Shown: in pieces, positions 1-10,008 of the stretch
How the letters are laid out: the number at the start of each line of letters is the position of its first letter
Position numbering within the stretch: the stretch's first letter is position 1
NCBI RefSeq assembly: GCF_902832885.1
Contig: NZ_CADFDK010000001.1
Span: forward strand, 620,001 to 684,000
Direction: 5' to 3'
Length of the DNA: 64,000 nucleotides
DNA from: Burkholderia seminalis DSM 23518
Lineage (GTDB): Bacteria; Pseudomonadota; Gammaproteobacteria; Burkholderiales; Burkholderiaceae
Made by a program: the position numbers and the translations under genes
Notes under the pieces: model-generated
Databases searched by the model: none
What the model was told of the DNA's origin: nothing
Seen by the model: the letters and a program-made list of their open reading frames with translations, nothing else

Positions 1-672
1 GTCGGCATCGGGCAGCGACGGCCGGCGCAGCATCACGACCGGCACCCTGCGTTCGCGCGCGACATCGAGCTTGGCCTCGGTGGCCGCACCGCCGCTGTTC
101 TTGCTGACGAGGACGTCGATGCCCGTCAGCGCGAACAGCGCACGTTCGCCGTCGAGCGTGAACGGCCCGCGCGCGGCGATGACCTGCGCATGCGCATTGC
201 CGGGATGCGCGTCGAGGCAGCGCACGAGCCAGAACTGGTGCGGCGGGATCGTATCGAGGTGCGCGAGCGGTTCGCGGCCGAGCGTGAACAGCGGCCGCCT
301 GAACGGCGCGAGCGCGGCCTCGATGCCGGCCCAGTCGTCGACCATCCGCCAGTCGTCGCCCGGTTGCGGCGTCCAGGGCGCGCGGCGCAGCGCCCATAGC
401 GGTACGCCCGCGTCGCGCGTCGCGGCAGTGGCGTTCGTACTGATTTGCGCGGCATACGGATGCGTGGCGTCGATCACGAGGCCGATTCCGGCGTCGCGAA
501 GATACGCGGCCAGCCCGGCGGCCCCGCCGAAGCCGCCGACGCGCACGTCGCAGCGCAGGTCGTCCGGCACCTTGCCGAGACCGGCCAGGCTGTAGACGTG
601 ATGCGGGCCGAGCGCGCGTGCGATCTTCAGCGCGTCGCCGGTGCCGCCGAGCAGCAGGATGCGCATGCTCAT
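1..672 (-). CDS. cobK: Precorrin-6A reductase CobK, 3' end outside window
   Basis: Reduces the macrocycle of precorrin-6A to precorrin-6B with NADPH in the oxygen-dependent cobalamin pathway. The reverse strand from 672 reads [18 protein letters not shown], a nucleotide-binding GGTGDA loop typical of CobK/CbiJ. About 70 residues on comes [13 protein letters not shown], the family's conserved DATHPYA motif. About 224 codons are visible and the gene runs off the left edge, so the C-terminus is not seen. The start is chosen because its ATG overlaps the TGA of cbiD as ATGA, the junction used throughout this cluster; a second ATG lies two codons downstream. It is the third visible gene of cobL-cbiD-cobK. 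Identity is confident; completeness cannot be judged. Confidence 0.93.
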   Translation of the reverse strand, partial: MSMRILLLGGTGDALKIARALGPHHVYSLAGLGKVPDDLRCDVRVGGFGGAAGLAAYLRDAGIGLVIDATHPYAAQISTNATAATRDAGVPLWALRRAPWTPQPGDDWRMVDDWAGIEAALAPFRRPLFTLGREPLAHLDTIPPHQFWLVRCLDAHPGNAHAQVIAARGPFTLDGERALFALTGIDVLVSKNSGGAATEAKLDVARERRVPVVMLRRPSLPDAD

Positions 673-1760
673 CGCGCTTCCCCGACGAAGCGGCCCTGCC
701 GGTCGATCGCGAACATCTCGACGGCGACCGACGGCGGCACGATGTCGCGTGCGACCCGCAGCGCCTGCGCGCAGACGAGATCGCCGAGCGGCACGCCGTC
801 GGCCAGGGCGAGCTTCAGCGCTTCCTGGCTCGTGTTCGCGGCGCGCATCGCGGCCTGCAGCGCCTCGCTCGCGCCGGCTTCAGCCGCCCATTGCGCGAGC
901 AGCGGCAGGTCGATGCTCGAATGGCGGCTGTGCAGGTCGAGATGGCCCGCCGCGAGCTTGCTGAGCTTGCCGAATCCGCCGCACATCGACAACCGCGCGA
1001 CCGGTGCGCGGCGCAGGTGCTTGAGCACCGCGCCCGCGAAATCGCCCATCTCGATCAGCGCCATGTCGGGCAAGCCGTAGTGCGCGCGCATCGCGTCCTC
1101 GCTCGCGTTGCCCGTGCACGCGGCGATATGCGCGATGCCGTTGGCGCGCGCGACATCGATCCCCTGGTGGATCGATGCGATATAGGCCGAACACGAGAAC
1201 GGCCGCACGATGCCCGTCGTGCCGAGGATCGACAGCCCGCCGACGATGCCGAGGCGCGGGTTCATCGTCTTCAGCGCGAGCGCCTCGCCGCCCTCGACGC
1301 CGATCGTCACGTCGAAGCCGCCTGCGTAGCCGTGCTCGGCTGCGAGGGCCTCCAGATGCGTCGTCATCATCTGGCGCGGCACCGGGTTGATCGCCGGTTC
1401 GCCGACCGGCAGCGTCAGCCCCGCGCGCGTGACCGTGCCGACGCCCGGCCCCGCGTGAAAGCGCACGCCGGGCGCGGCCGCGAGCGCGACACGCGCGAAG
1501 ATCAGCGCGCCGTGCGTGACGTCCGGATCGTCGCCGGCATCCTTGATCGTGCCGGCTTCCGCGCCTTCGGCCGTGAGGCGGCAGAACTCGAGCCGCATCA
1601 TCACGCGCTGCCCTTTCGGCAGCACGATCTCGACCGCGTCGTCCGCCCGGCCCGCGAGCAGCAGCCGCGCGGCCGCGAGCGACGTCGCGGTCGCGCAGCT
1701 GCCGGTCGTGTAGCCGAACCGCAGCGGCGCGGGCTGTTCGGGGGTTTCGTCGCGCATCAC
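669..1760 (-). CDS. cbiD: Cobalt-precorrin-5B C1-methyltransferase CbiD
   Basis: SAM-dependent methyltransferase that methylates C-1 of the corrin ring. It is the anaerobic-pathway counterpart of CobF and replaces it in many proteobacteria. The 363-residue protein has the N-terminal [17 protein letters not shown] motif (about residues 14-30) and the G-rich [15 protein letters not shown] stretch (about residues 170-184) that identify CbiD, and its length is normal for the family. The start at 1760 is a GTG overlapping the cobL TGA (GTGA); an ATG one codon later (1757) would give a one-base TGATG overlap. Its 3' end overlaps cobK by 4 bases. No cobF was seen in the window, so CbiD probably does the C-1 methylation here. 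Confidence 0.95.
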   Translation of the reverse strand: MMRDETPEQPAPLRFGYTTGSCATATSLAAARLLLAGRADDAVEIVLPKGQRVMMRLEFCRLTAEGAEAGTIKDAGDDPDVTHGALIFARVALAAAPGVRFHAGPGVGTVTRAGLTLPVGEPAINPVPRQMMTTHLEALAAEHGYAGGFDVTIGVEGGEALALKTMNPRLGIVGGLSILGTTGIVRPFSCSAYIASIHQGIDVARANGIAHIAACTGNASEDAMRAHYGLPDMALIEMGDFAGAVLKHLRRAPVARLSMCGGFGKLSKLAAGHLDLHSRHSSIDLPLLAQWAAEAGASEALQAAMRAANTSQEALKLALADGVPLGDLVCAQALRVARDIVPPSVAVEMFAIDRQGRFVGEAR

Positions 1761-3037
1761 GCGTCCGTTGCGTTCGCCGGGTTCGATGCGCCGGCTATGT
1801 CGATCGCATCGGCCGTCTCGACCCTGTCAGCCGCGTCGGGCTTGCGCACGTCGTACAGCGTGACGGGCAGCGGCTGGCGCCACGTGTCGAAGCGGCCGAG
1901 CGGTTCCGCATGCGCGAGCGACACGCGCGTGAGCGTGCCGCCGTGCGCGTCGCGCCACGCGGCGAGCGCCATCTCGCCCTGCAGCGTGACCGCGTTCGCG
2001 ACGAGCCGGCCGCCGGGTTTCAGCGAGACCCAGCACGCGTCGAGCACGCCGGGCGCCGTCGCACCGCCGCCGATGAAGATCGCGTCGGGCGTGGCGAGCC
2101 CTGCCAGCGCGTCGGGCGCGCGGCCCGCGACGAGCTGCAGGCCCGGCACGCCGAGTGCGTCGCGGTTGTGTTCGATGAAGCGCTGCCGTTCCGCATGCGC
2201 CTCGACCGCGATCGCCTGGCAGGATGGATGCGCACGCATCCATTCGATGCCGATCGAGCCACTGCCCGCGCCGACGTCCCACAGCAGCTCGCCAGGTGCG
2301 GGCGCGAGGCGCCCGAGCGTCATCGCGCGCAAGTCGCGCTTGGTGAGCTGGCCGTCGTGGCGGTATGCATCGTCGGGCAGGCCCGGCGTGAGCGCGCGGC
2401 GCGGCGCGTCGGGGCCGGCCCGGCAGTCGAGCGCGACGAGATTGAGCGCGGCCGTTTCGGCGACTTTCCAGTCCTGCGCGAGGCCGTCGACGCGCCGTTC
2501 GAGCGGGCCGCCCAGATGTTCGAACACGCTGATGCGCGTCGGCCCGAAGCCGCGTGCGGTGAGTTCGGCCGCGACGGCGGCCGGCGTGCGGCCGTCGGCG
2601 CTCAGCACGAACAGGCGCCGGCCCGGCAGCAGATGACGCGCGAGCGTCGCGAGCGGACGGCCGACGAGCGACACCGCGCCGACGTCCTGCAGCGCCCAGC
2701 CGAGGCGTGCGGCCGCGAGCGACAGCGACGACGGCGCGGGCAGTACGCGCCATTCGTCGGGAGAAAGCTGGCGCGCGAGCGTCGCGCCGACGCCGAACAG
2801 CATCGGGTCGCCGCTTGCGAGCACGCAGACGGGCGAGCCGCGCCGCGCGAGCACGCCCGCGAGATCGAACGGCGACGGCCACGCTTCGCGCGCGGCCGGC
2901 AACCGCGCGGGCAGCATGTCGAGATGCCGCTTCGCGCCGACCACGCGCGTCGCGCCGAGCAGCGCGCGTCGCGCATTGCGCCCAAGCCCCGCGTAACCGT
3001 CGTCGCCGATGCCCACTACCGTCAGCCACGCCGTCAT
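1757..3037 (-). CDS. cobL: Precorrin-6B C5,15-methyltransferase (decarboxylating) CobL
   Basis: Bifunctional enzyme that methylates C-5 and C-15 and decarboxylates the C-12 acetate of precorrin-6B. The 426-residue protein begins [18 protein letters not shown], a tetrapyrrole-methylase (CbiE-like) N-terminal half of about 200 residues. The C-terminal half is a Rossmann SAM methyltransferase (CbiT-like) with [16 protein letters not shown] around residues 245-260. The open frame extends upstream, but ATG at 3037 has a good AAGGG ribosome site and begins exactly at the conserved methylase fold. First gene of the leftward cobL-cbiD-cobK operon, divergent from cobG. No riboswitch was recognised on its own side of the divergent region. 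Confidence 0.95.
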   Translation of the reverse strand: MTAWLTVVGIGDDGYAGLGRNARRALLGATRVVGAKRHLDMLPARLPAAREAWPSPFDLAGVLARRGSPVCVLASGDPMLFGVGATLARQLSPDEWRVLPAPSSLSLAAARLGWALQDVGAVSLVGRPLATLARHLLPGRRLFVLSADGRTPAAVAAELTARGFGPTRISVFEHLGGPLERRVDGLAQDWKVAETAALNLVALDCRAGPDAPRRALTPGLPDDAYRHDGQLTKRDLRAMTLGRLAPAPGELLWDVGAGSGSIGIEWMRAHPSCQAIAVEAHAERQRFIEHNRDALGVPGLQLVAGRAPDALAGLATPDAIFIGGGATAPGVLDACWVSLKPGGRLVANAVTLQGEMALAAWRDAHGGTLTRVSLAHAEPLGRFDTWRQPLPVTLYDVRKPDAADRVETADAIDIAGASNPANATDA

Positions 3038-3376
3038 GCACCCTTCCCCATCGTTCGATTTCATCCAGTGTGTTGCGATGCGCGGCCGTTGCGCCGCCGC
3101 GCGTCGATCCGGCGATTGCCGTCGGCGCCGACTGCCCGGCGCGGGACGCGCCAGCGGTGTCGGCCAGGCCCGCGCGATCCGCATGGCGAACAGCTGGCCC
3201 CGCCCAGTTTCATCGTCGCGGATACCGGCGTGTCGCCGATCCAGTGCCGAGCCGCCAATCGTACCATCCGCGCTGCCGCGCGCAGGTCGTCGCAGCCATG
3301 CTGCGACACGGTTGCGACGCACATGGCCGATGTCGGGCCGGTGCCGAAATCGGGTATCCTACGGCCGTTCGTTCGC
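3038..3376. other. Divergent intergenic region between cobL and the cobG riboswitch
   Basis: About 340 bases with no convincing gene. It must hold the promoter for cobL (leftward) and the promoter upstream of the cobalamin riboswitch (rightward). Short open frames here lack a ribosome site and look like GC-bias shadows. I could not pick out a clear -35/-10 pair. Confidence 0.5.
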
Positions 3377-3538
3377 CGGTGCCCTTCGGGGCCGAAGAGG
3401 GAACACAGGGCGCGCCACGCGCCGCTGTGGCTGCCCCCGCAACTGTAGACAGCGAGCCGATCTCCCCCTCATGCCACTGGTTTCACCGGGAAGGCCGGGA
3501 GCCGGCGTCGACCTGTCAGCCAGGAGACCTGCCGGCCA
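3377..3538 (+). ncRNA. Cobalamin (AdoCbl) riboswitch upstream of cobG
   Basis: The rightward strand has the conserved elements in order: GGTGCCCTTCGGGGCC with GAAGAGGGAACACAGG at the 5' side, CTGTGGCTGCCCCCGCAACTG in the core, ACCGGGAAGGC, and the B12 box GTCAGCCAGGAGACCTGCC near 3516-3534. This is the standard cobalamin aptamer. It sits about 80 bases before the cobG start, so it should repress cobG-H-I-J when adenosylcobalamin is plentiful. The expression platform between 3539 and 3618 could not be resolved by eye. Confidence 0.93.
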
Positions 3539-3618
3539 GAAAGTGCGTGCGTGCCAGTCGGCGTCGGGCGGGGTGTACCGACGCGTTGGCCGCGGCGCGA
3601 CACTGTCCCGGTATCCCG

Positions 3619-5022
3619 TTGAGTTCCGCCCCCGATTCGATTCCTGCGTCGCCCGTCGTGCGCCCGTCGGCCTGCCCGGGGCTCGTGCGCGTGGTCACGG
3701 CCGCCGATGGCGGGCTGTGCCGGGTCAAGCTGCCGGGCGGCCGGCTCGATGCGCGCCAGGCGCGTGCGATTGCCGCCGCCGCCCGCGCGTACGGCTCCGG
3801 CGCGATCGACGCGACCAATCGCGCGAATCTCCAGCTGCGCGGCATTCGCGACAGCGCCGCCGATGCGCTGACGCGCGCATTGCTCGAGGCGGGGCTCGGC
3901 CCGCGCGTCGACGCTGCCGCAGGCGCGGTCGACGAGACGGCCGCGCTCGCCGCGAGCGACGACGTCCGCAACCTCCTGCTCAGCCCGCTCGCCGGGCACG
4001 ATCCCGCCGCGCTCGTCGACAGCCGCGCGCTCGCGATGCCGCTGCTCGACATGCTGGCCGGCGAGCCGCGCCGCGGCGAGCTGTCGCCGAAATTCTCGAT
4101 CCAGCTCGACGGCGGCGAATCGGTTGCGGCGCTCGATCACCCGCACGACATCTGGCTGGCCGCCTGGCGCCGCGCGGACGGCGCGGTACGCGTCGCGGCC
4201 GGGCTGTCCGGCTGCCCGCCGGTCGCGCAGGACGACCGGCCCGCATCGGTCGACGTGTCGCCCGATCAGGCCGTCGCACTGGTTCGCGCACTGCTGCTCG
4301 CGTTCCTCGATCTCGCACCGGCCGAGGTCACGCGGATGCGCGGGGTGCTCGCGACCGCCGGCGAATGCGCGTTGCTCGCACGCGCGCAGCACTACCTGCC
4401 CTTCCCGCTCACGGCCGATCCCGCGCTCGCCGGCTGGCGTCGCACGCGCGCGGATCCGGCGCTGCGTTTCGGCATGCGCCCGTCGCGCGATGCGGCACGC
4501 TGCAGCGTCGGCGCGCAATGCGTGCTCGGGCGGCTCGACGCGACACGACTGGAACGGCTCGCCGCGCTGGCCGAAGCCGACGGCGACGGCACGTTGTCGA
4601 TGACGCCGTGGCAAGGCGTGTTTCTCCACGGCGTGCCGAACGAACGCGCCCCGGCCACGTTGGCGGCACTGGCGTCGCTCGGCCTCGTCTGCGCATCGTC
4701 CGACCCGCTGGCGACCCTCGTCGCCTGCACCGGCAGCACGGGCTGCGCGAAAGCGCGGGCCGACACGAAACACGACGCGCTCGCCCTCGCCGCGCGCATC
4801 GGCCATCCGGTCGACGTGCACCTGACCGGCTGCGAGCGCCACTGCGCGCTGCCGCATCCCGCGGCGCACACGCTCGTCGCGGTGGCGCCCGCGCACTACG
4901 ACCTTTACCGGCGCGACGCGGCCGCGGGCCTTGGCGCCCCGCTCGCGCGCCATCTGACGATTGACCAGGCCGCGGCCCGTTTGACGGACGCGCGGCACAG
5001 CCAGGACACCACCGATGCTTGA
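3619..5022 (+). CDS. cobG: Precorrin-3B synthase CobG
   Basis: Oxygen-dependent enzyme that forms the C-20 hydroxy gamma-lactone of precorrin-3B, the committed aerobic step before ring contraction. It belongs to the nitrite/sulfite reductase half-domain family. The N-terminal part has GSGAIDATNRANLQLRGI, and the C-terminal part carries the iron-sulfur ligands as CTGSTGC followed by LTGCERHC (two Cys pairs). The start is uncertain: the open frame runs far upstream through the riboswitch and no in-frame ATG lies near the conserved region. TTG at 3619 and GTG at 3658 are the options after the riboswitch, giving 467 or 454 residues. It overlaps cobH by 8 bases. It is the only plainly aerobic marker of the pathway in the window. 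Confidence 0.9.
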   Translation: MSSAPDSIPASPVVRPSACPGLVRVVTAADGGLCRVKLPGGRLDARQARAIAAAARAYGSGAIDATNRANLQLRGIRDSAADALTRALLEAGLGPRVDAAAGAVDETAALAASDDVRNLLLSPLAGHDPAALVDSRALAMPLLDMLAGEPRRGELSPKFSIQLDGGESVAALDHPHDIWLAAWRRADGAVRVAAGLSGCPPVAQDDRPASVDVSPDQAVALVRALLLAFLDLAPAEVTRMRGVLATAGECALLARAQHYLPFPLTADPALAGWRRTRADPALRFGMRPSRDAARCSVGAQCVLGRLDATRLERLAALAEADGDGTLSMTPWQGVFLHGVPNERAPATLAALASLGLVCASSDPLATLVACTGSTGCAKARADTKHDALALAARIGHPVDVHLTGCERHCALPHPAAHTLVAVAPAHYDLYRRDAAAGLGAPLARHLTIDQAAARLTDARHSQDTTDA

Positions 5023-5641
5023 CTACATTCGCGACGGGCAGGAAATCTACCGCCAGTCGTTCGCGACGATCCGCGCCGAGGCCGACCTGTCGCGCGTTCC
5101 GCCCGACCTCGAGAAACTCGCGGTGCGCGTGATCCATGCGTGCGGGATGGTCGACGTCGTCTACGACCTGCGCTTTTCGGCTGGCGCCGGCACGGCCGGC
5201 CGCACCGCGCTCGCGGCCGGCGCGCCGATCCTGTGCGACGCGCGGATGGTCGCCGAAGGCATCACGCGCGCGCGGCTGCCGGCCGACAACCGCGTGATCT
5301 GCACGCTCGGCGAGCCGGAGGTGCCCGATCTCGCGCGCCATCTCGGCAACACGCGCTCGGCGGCGGCGCTCGAACTGTGGCGGCCGCATCTCGCGGGCAG
5401 CGTCGTCGTGATCGGCAATGCGCCGACCGCGCTGTTCCACCTGCTCGACATGATCGACGCCGGCGCGCCACGCCCCGCGCTGATCCTCGGTTTTCCGGTC
5501 GGCTTCATCGGCGCGGCCGAATCCAAGGCGATGCTCGATGCCGACAGCCGCGGCGTGCCGTACGTCGCGCTGCTCGGCCGGCGCGGCGGCAGCGCGATGG
5601 CCGCCGCCGCGGTCAACGCCCTGGCCACGGAGGTCGAATGA
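5015..5641 (+). CDS. cobH: Precorrin-8X methylmutase CobH
   Basis: Moves the methyl group from C-11 to C-12, converting precorrin-8X to hydrogenobyrinate. The 208-residue protein begins [19 protein letters not shown] and has [13 protein letters not shown] around residues 37-49, containing the active-site histidine of the CobH/CbiC family. A later [13 protein letters not shown] segment is also characteristic. Length is normal for the family. The start overlaps cobG by 8 bases and the stop overlaps cobI as ATGA, so the genes are probably translationally coupled. Confidence 0.96.
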   Translation: MLDYIRDGQEIYRQSFATIRAEADLSRVPPDLEKLAVRVIHACGMVDVVYDLRFSAGAGTAGRTALAAGAPILCDARMVAEGITRARLPADNRVICTLGEPEVPDLARHLGNTRSAAALELWRPHLAGSVVVIGNAPTALFHLLDMIDAGAPRPALILGFPVGFIGAAESKAMLDADSRGVPYVALLGRRGGSAMAAAAVNALATEVE

Positions 5642-6372
5642 CGACCACGCGCGGCCGGCTGTTCGGGGTCGGCGTCGGCCCCGGCGATCCCGAACTGATG
5701 ACGATCAAGGCGTTGCGCGTGCTGCAGGCGGCGCCCGTGGTCGCGTATTTCGTCGCGAAGGGCAAGAAGGGCAATGCGTACGGCATCGTCGAAGCCCATC
5801 TGCTCGACGGGCAGACGCAACTGCCGCTCGTCTATCCGGTGACGACCGAAGTGCTGCCGCCGCCGCTCTGCTACGAGACCGTGATCGCCGACTTCTACGA
5901 CACGGCCGCCGAGATCGTCGCCGCCCATCTCGACGCGGGACGCGACGTCGCGGTGATCTGCGAAGGCGACCCGTTCTTCTACGGCTCGTACATGTACCTG
6001 CACGACCGCCTCGCGCCGCGCTACGACACCGAGGTGATCCCGGGCGTCTGCGCGATGCTCGGCGGCACGGCCGTGCTCGGCCAGCCGCTCGTCTATCGCA
6101 ACCAGAGCCTGTCGGTGCTGTCCGGCGTGCTGCCCGAGCATGAACTGCGCGAGCGGCTCGCGCGCGCCGACGCGGCCGTCGTGATGAAGCTCGGCCGCAA
6201 TTTCGACAAGGTGCGGCGCGTGCTCGACGAACTCGGGCTCGCGAAGCGCGCGCTGTACGTCGAGCGCGCGACGATGGCGAACCAGCGCATCGTGCCGCTC
6301 GACGCAGTCGATCCGATGGCGTCGCCGTATTTCTCGCTGCTCGTCGTGCCGGGGGAAAAATGGCAAGGATGA
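5638..6372 (+). CDS. cobI: Precorrin-2 C20-methyltransferase CobI
   Basis: SAM-dependent tetrapyrrole methylase that turns precorrin-2 into precorrin-3A. The 244-residue protein starts [31 protein letters not shown] is the family's first SAM-binding loop and [18 protein letters not shown] (about residues 103-120) is the second. The start is fixed by the ATGA overlap with cobH. Third gene of the riboswitch-controlled cobG operon; its end overlaps the cobJ start. Confidence 0.96.
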   Translation: MTTTRGRLFGVGVGPGDPELMTIKALRVLQAAPVVAYFVAKGKKGNAYGIVEAHLLDGQTQLPLVYPVTTEVLPPPLCYETVIADFYDTAAEIVAAHLDAGRDVAVICEGDPFFYGSYMYLHDRLAPRYDTEVIPGVCAMLGGTAVLGQPLVYRNQSLSVLSGVLPEHELRERLARADAAVVMKLGRNFDKVRRVLDELGLAKRALYVERATMANQRIVPLDAVDPMASPYFSLLVVPGEKWQG

Positions 6373-8078
6373 CGACCCCGCCGGCGATCGTGATCCTCGG
6401 TGCCGGCGCGCTCGACACCGCGCGACGCATCCAGGCGCGCTATCCGGGCGCTAGCGTGCATGGCCTCGCGTCGCGCGTCGATGCCGACGTGCGGTTCGAC
6501 GAACTCGGTGCGCACCTGCGCGAACTCTACGCACGCGGCCTGCCGATCGTCGCGCTGTGCGCGGCCGGCATCGTGATCCGCTGCCTCGCCCCCGCGCTCG
6601 CGGACAAGGGCGTCGAGCCGCCCGTGCTCGCGGTTGCGGAAGACGGTTCGGCCGTCGTGCCGCTGCTCGGCGGGCTGACGGGCGTCAACGTGATCGCGCG
6701 CGAAATCGCCGCATGCGTGGGCGTCGCGCCGGCGATCACGACCAGCGGCGAACTGCGTTTCGGCGCATGCGTGCTCAATCCGCCCGACGGGTATGCGCTG
6801 GCCGATCTCGCGCAGGGCAAGCGCTTCGTGTCCGACCTGCTCGCGGGCGCATCGACGCGTGTCGACGGCGCGGCGGCGTGGCTCGACGATGTCGCGCTGC
6901 CGCGCGACGACGCGGCCAAGCATGCGATCCGCGTGACGCCCGACGCATGGCGCGGCACGCATGACGAACTCGTGATCCATCCTCGCAGCGTGGTGGTCGG
7001 CATCGCAGGCGATGCCATGCACGCGCACGAGGCGCTTGCCACACGCATCGCCGCCATGCTCGACGCACAAGGTCTCGCGCGGCTGGCACTCGCGGCCCTC
7101 GTCGCGCCGGCGTCGTCGATCGGCGAACCCGCGCTGGAGGAAGCCGCGCGGGCACTCGACGTGCCGCTGCGTTTCGCCGATGCCGACGGCAGCGCGCCCG
7201 CCGATGCAGCCGCGCTGCTCGGCCGCACGTTGCGTGTCGCGCATACGCTGCGTCCGGTATCGAACGGCCTTGCATGCGCGGTCGCGTCGCATCCGGTCGA
7301 TCCCGCCACGCTCGGCCGCGCGCGCGGCCGCCTGACGGTGCTCGGCCTCGGCCCGGGCGGCGCCGCATGGCTCACGCCGGCCGCTCGCGCCGCGCTCGCG
7401 GAAGCGACCGACATCCTCGGCTATACGACCTACGTGAACATGGCCGGCCCGTTCCGCGGCGACCAGCGCGTGCACGGCACCGACAATCGCGAGGAAATGC
7501 AGCGTGCGCGCCATGCGTTCGAACTGGCGGCCGAAGGCCGGCGCGTCGCGGTCGTGTCGTCGGGCGACCCCGGCGTGTTCGCGATGGCCGCGGCCGTGCT
7601 CGAAGCGCTCGACGAAACGCGCGACCCGCAATGGGCCGCGGTCGACCTGCGCGTGGAGCCCGGCATCTCGGCGTCGCTCGCGACGGCCGCGCAGGCCGGC
7701 GCGCCGCTCGGTCACGACTTCTGCGCGATTTCGCTGTCGGACAACCTGAAGCCGTGGGACGTGATCGAGACGCGCCTGCTGCATGCGGCGCAAGCCGACC
7801 TCGTGATGGCGTTCTACAACCCGATCTCGCGTGCGCGGCCGTGGCAGCTCGACCGCGCGCTCGACCTCGTGCGTGCGCATCGCGCGGCCGATACGGTGGT
7901 CGTACTCGGCCGCGACATCGGCCGGCCGGGCGCGACGCTCGCGACGACGACGCTCGGCGCGCTGCGCAGCGACCAGGTCGACATGCGGACGATGGTGATC
8001 GTCGGCTCGTCGACGACGCGGCGCTTCGCGATCGGCAACGCGCGCGAATGGGTCTATACGCCGCGCTGGTATCGCTGA
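6360..8078 (+). CDS. cobJ: CbiG-like/CobJ fusion, precorrin-3B C17-methyltransferase
   Basis: The C-terminal half (about residues 325-572, beginning [16 protein letters not shown]) is CobJ, the methyltransferase that methylates C-17 and drives ring contraction. [13 protein letters not shown] and [14 protein letters not shown] are its family motifs. The N-terminal 300 or so residues resemble CbiG (for example [19 protein letters not shown]), a protein needed to open the lactone in the anaerobic pathway. Such CbiG-CobJ fusions occur in pseudomonads and burkholderias. The start is 6360; ATG 6369 forms an ATGA overlap with cobI and is an equally good choice. Last gene of the operon. Why an aerobic pathway keeps CbiG-like domains is unclear. 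Confidence 0.93.
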   Translation: MARMTTPPAIVILGAGALDTARRIQARYPGASVHGLASRVDADVRFDELGAHLRELYARGLPIVALCAAGIVIRCLAPALADKGVEPPVLAVAEDGSAVVPLLGGLTGVNVIAREIAACVGVAPAITTSGELRFGACVLNPPDGYALADLAQGKRFVSDLLAGASTRVDGAAAWLDDVALPRDDAAKHAIRVTPDAWRGTHDELVIHPRSVVVGIAGDAMHAHEALATRIAAMLDAQGLARLALAALVAPASSIGEPALEEAARALDVPLRFADADGSAPADAAALLGRTLRVAHTLRPVSNGLACAVASHPVDPATLGRARGRLTVLGLGPGGAAWLTPAARAALAEATDILGYTTYVNMAGPFRGDQRVHGTDNREEMQRARHAFELAAEGRRVAVVSSGDPGVFAMAAAVLEALDETRDPQWAAVDLRVEPGISASLATAAQAGAPLGHDFCAISLSDNLKPWDVIETRLLHAAQADLVMAFYNPISRARPWQLDRALDLVRAHRAADTVVVLGRDIGRPGATLATTTLGALRSDQVDMRTMVIVGSSTTRRFAIGNAREWVYTPRWYR

Positions 8079-8097
8079 TCGCGGTTACCGCGGCAGC

Positions 8098-8340
8098 GTG
8101 ACGGTGCGCGCGTCGGCATGCGTAAGGCCGGATGCGCCGTTCATCGTGTCGCGCGAACCGCTCGTCGCGATCGTGCCGGCCTTCACGGCAACGCTGCAAC
8201 GCGCCGGTGTCGTCTACGTGCCGCTCGCCGGCGCGCGCGCGGTCGAGCAGATCGTGTCGTGGAACGCGCCGTTTTCGTCGGCGTGCGTCGAGCGCTTCGT
8301 TGCGCTGGCTCGTTCGCTGGCGCAGCCGGCATCGACGTAA
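8098..8340 (+). pseudogene. LysR-type regulator C-terminal remnant
   Basis: An 80-codon frame whose last 60 or so residues (FIVSREPLVAIVPAFTATL, then GVVYVPLAG and CVERFVALARSLA) resemble the end of the LysR substrate-binding domain, where a 'gly-val-val-tyr-x-pro-leu' strand is followed by a terminal helix. No helix-turn-helix or upstream part of such a protein exists in the preceding bases, which belong to cobJ. The simplest reading is the decayed 3' end of a lost lysR gene. It could be a small expressed protein, but no ribosome site supports that. Confidence 0.6.
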
Positions 8341-8497
8341 GCGGCACGTATCGCGCCGCGGGCACCGATCGGGAAAATCGCCCGCCCCGCGTTGCACGAT
8401 CGTGTCGAATCGGCAAGATCGTTACGTATCGGGAATCAAATAACAAAAAGAACACCTAACCATTCACTATTCGGCGCGAATCCTCCAAGATGAGCAC

Positions 8498-8535
8498 GCT
8501 GCCGGCCGGGCACGCCCGGTCACCCGGCCGGCAGC
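8498..8535 (+). repeat. Strong hairpin in the chitinase leader
   Basis: Perfect 13-bp inverted repeat: GCTGCCGGCCGGG at 8498-8510 pairs with CCCGGCCGGCAGC at 8523-8535, leaving a 12-base loop. It lies 42 bases before the chitinase ATG and just after an AT-rich stretch (about 8430-8470) that could hold the promoter. There is no T-run, so it is probably not a simple terminator; a stability or control element in the leader is possible. Confidence 0.6.
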
Positions 8536-8577
8536 GATACGCAGGCCAGCGTATCCCTCTTCCACTTGGAGAACACA

Positions 8578-9933
8578 ATGAACAACAATCTGTTGCCGCG
8601 TTTCATCCCGCGTGCACTTGCCGCGGGTTGTCTGCTTGCCGTGGCGAGCGTGTCCCAGGGTGCCGGCGTCTATGCGCCCTTCGTCGACGTGACGCTCTAT
8701 CCGACGCCGCTCGTCGATCAGATCGGCGTCCGGCAAGGCATCCAGCAATTCACGCTCGCGTTCGTGGTCGCGGGCAACGGCTGCGTGCCGTCGTGGGGCG
8801 GCGTGCAACCGATCGGCAACGGCGCGAGCGGCGGCCTCCTGACCGCGCTGTCGACGTCGATCGCGAGCTACCGCGCGAAAGGCGGCGAAGTCGCCGTCTC
8901 GTTCGGCGGCGCGAACGGCACGCCGCTGATGCAGGCGTGCTCGACGGTCCCCGCGCTGAAGGCGGCCTACCAGACCGTGATCGACACGTACGGACTCACG
9001 CATATCGATTTCGACATCGAAGGCGCGTCGCAGCAGGACACGGCCGCGGTCGCGCGCAACTTCCAGGCCGTCGCGCAACTGCAGTCCGACTACGCGGCGA
9101 AGGGCAAGCCGCTACACGTCACGCTGACGCTACCGACGATGCCGACCGGACTCACGCAGGACGGCCTGAACGTCGTCAACGCGGCGCTCGCGAATCGGGC
9201 CGCGTTTGATGCGGTCAACGTGATGGCGATGGATTACGGCCCCGCGAACATCGACATGGGCGCCGCCGCGATCAGCGCCGCGCAGGCGCTGTACGCGCAG
9301 CTCGACACGGCGTTCAAGTCGGCCGGCCAACCAAAAACCCATGCGCAGCTCTGGCAGATGGTCGGCGTCACGCCGATGATCGGCGTGAACGACGTGCAGG
9401 GTGAAACCTTCACGCTCGCGAATGCGCAAAGCGTGGTGAACGCGGCGATCGGCAACGGCTACGGTTTCTTCGGCAACTGGTCGGTCGGCCGCGATCAGGC
9501 GTGCCCGTCCGGCGGCACGTATGCGTCGCCGACCTGCTCGGGCGTCGCGCAGCAGCCGTACGCGTTCGCGACGATCTTCAAGCAGATCGACGGCAAGTGG
9601 GGCGCGGGCGTCACGCAGGATCCGAACTACGGCGGCGGCTCGGACGGCGGCACGCCGCAGCCCGGCGCGCCCTGGGCGGCCGGCCAGGTCTATACGGCCG
9701 GCGCGACGGTCACCTACCAGGGCACGACGTACCAGGCGCAGTGGTGGACCCAGGGCGACGTGCCCGGCCAGGCGGCCGTATGGAAGCCGGTCGGCGGCGG
9801 CTCGCCGGTGTGGTCGGCGACGACCGCCTACCCGGGCGGCACCTGCGTGATGTACCAGGGCGCGAAGTACTGCGCGAAATGGTGGACACAGGGCGACAAC
9901 CCGAGTGCGGGCGGCGTGTGGGTGAAGTCGTGA
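8578..9933 (+). CDS. Secreted GH18 chitinase with two chitin-binding modules
   Basis: Endo-type chitinase predicted to cleave beta-1,4-linked N-acetylglucosamine outside the cell. The 451-residue protein starts with a Sec signal peptide (MNNNLLPRFIPRALAAG, ending near VSQGAG). A glycoside hydrolase family 18 barrel follows, with the catalytic THIDFDIEG motif near residues 141-149 (Glu is the acid/base). Two tandem CBM5/12-type modules sit at about residues 365-400 and 408-450; both contain the aromatic core QWWTQGD or KWWTQGD. The start at 8578 is preferred over the upstream in-frame ATG (8566) because GGAG lies 8 bases before it and the signal peptide then begins correctly. Single-gene unit, convergent with iclR. 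Confidence 0.93.
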   Translation: MNNNLLPRFIPRALAAGCLLAVASVSQGAGVYAPFVDVTLYPTPLVDQIGVRQGIQQFTLAFVVAGNGCVPSWGGVQPIGNGASGGLLTALSTSIASYRAKGGEVAVSFGGANGTPLMQACSTVPALKAAYQTVIDTYGLTHIDFDIEGASQQDTAAVARNFQAVAQLQSDYAAKGKPLHVTLTLPTMPTGLTQDGLNVVNAALANRAAFDAVNVMAMDYGPANIDMGAAAISAAQALYAQLDTAFKSAGQPKTHAQLWQMVGVTPMIGVNDVQGETFTLANAQSVVNAAIGNGYGFFGNWSVGRDQACPSGGTYASPTCSGVAQQPYAFATIFKQIDGKWGAGVTQDPNYGGGSDGGTPQPGAPWAAGQVYTAGATVTYQGTTYQAQWWTQGDVPGQAAVWKPVGGGSPVWSATTAYPGGTCVMYQGAKYCAKWWTQGDNPSAGGVWVKS

Positions 9934-9964
9934 TGCCGCGACGCGCGCGCGCGTGACGCGCGGC

Positions 9965-10008
9965 GGGCCGCTTCCGGCGCAGCAGGATCGTGCGCCGGCG
10001 GGCGGCCC
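9965..10008. terminator. GC-rich stem between convergent chitinase and iclR genes
   Basis: GGGCCGC and CCGGCGCA on the left (9965-9981) pair with TGCGCCGG and GCGGCCC on the right (9991-10008), with a small internal bulge and a 9-base loop. Position between convergent genes suggests a bidirectional terminator or 3' end stem, but there is no T-run. Confidence 0.4.
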
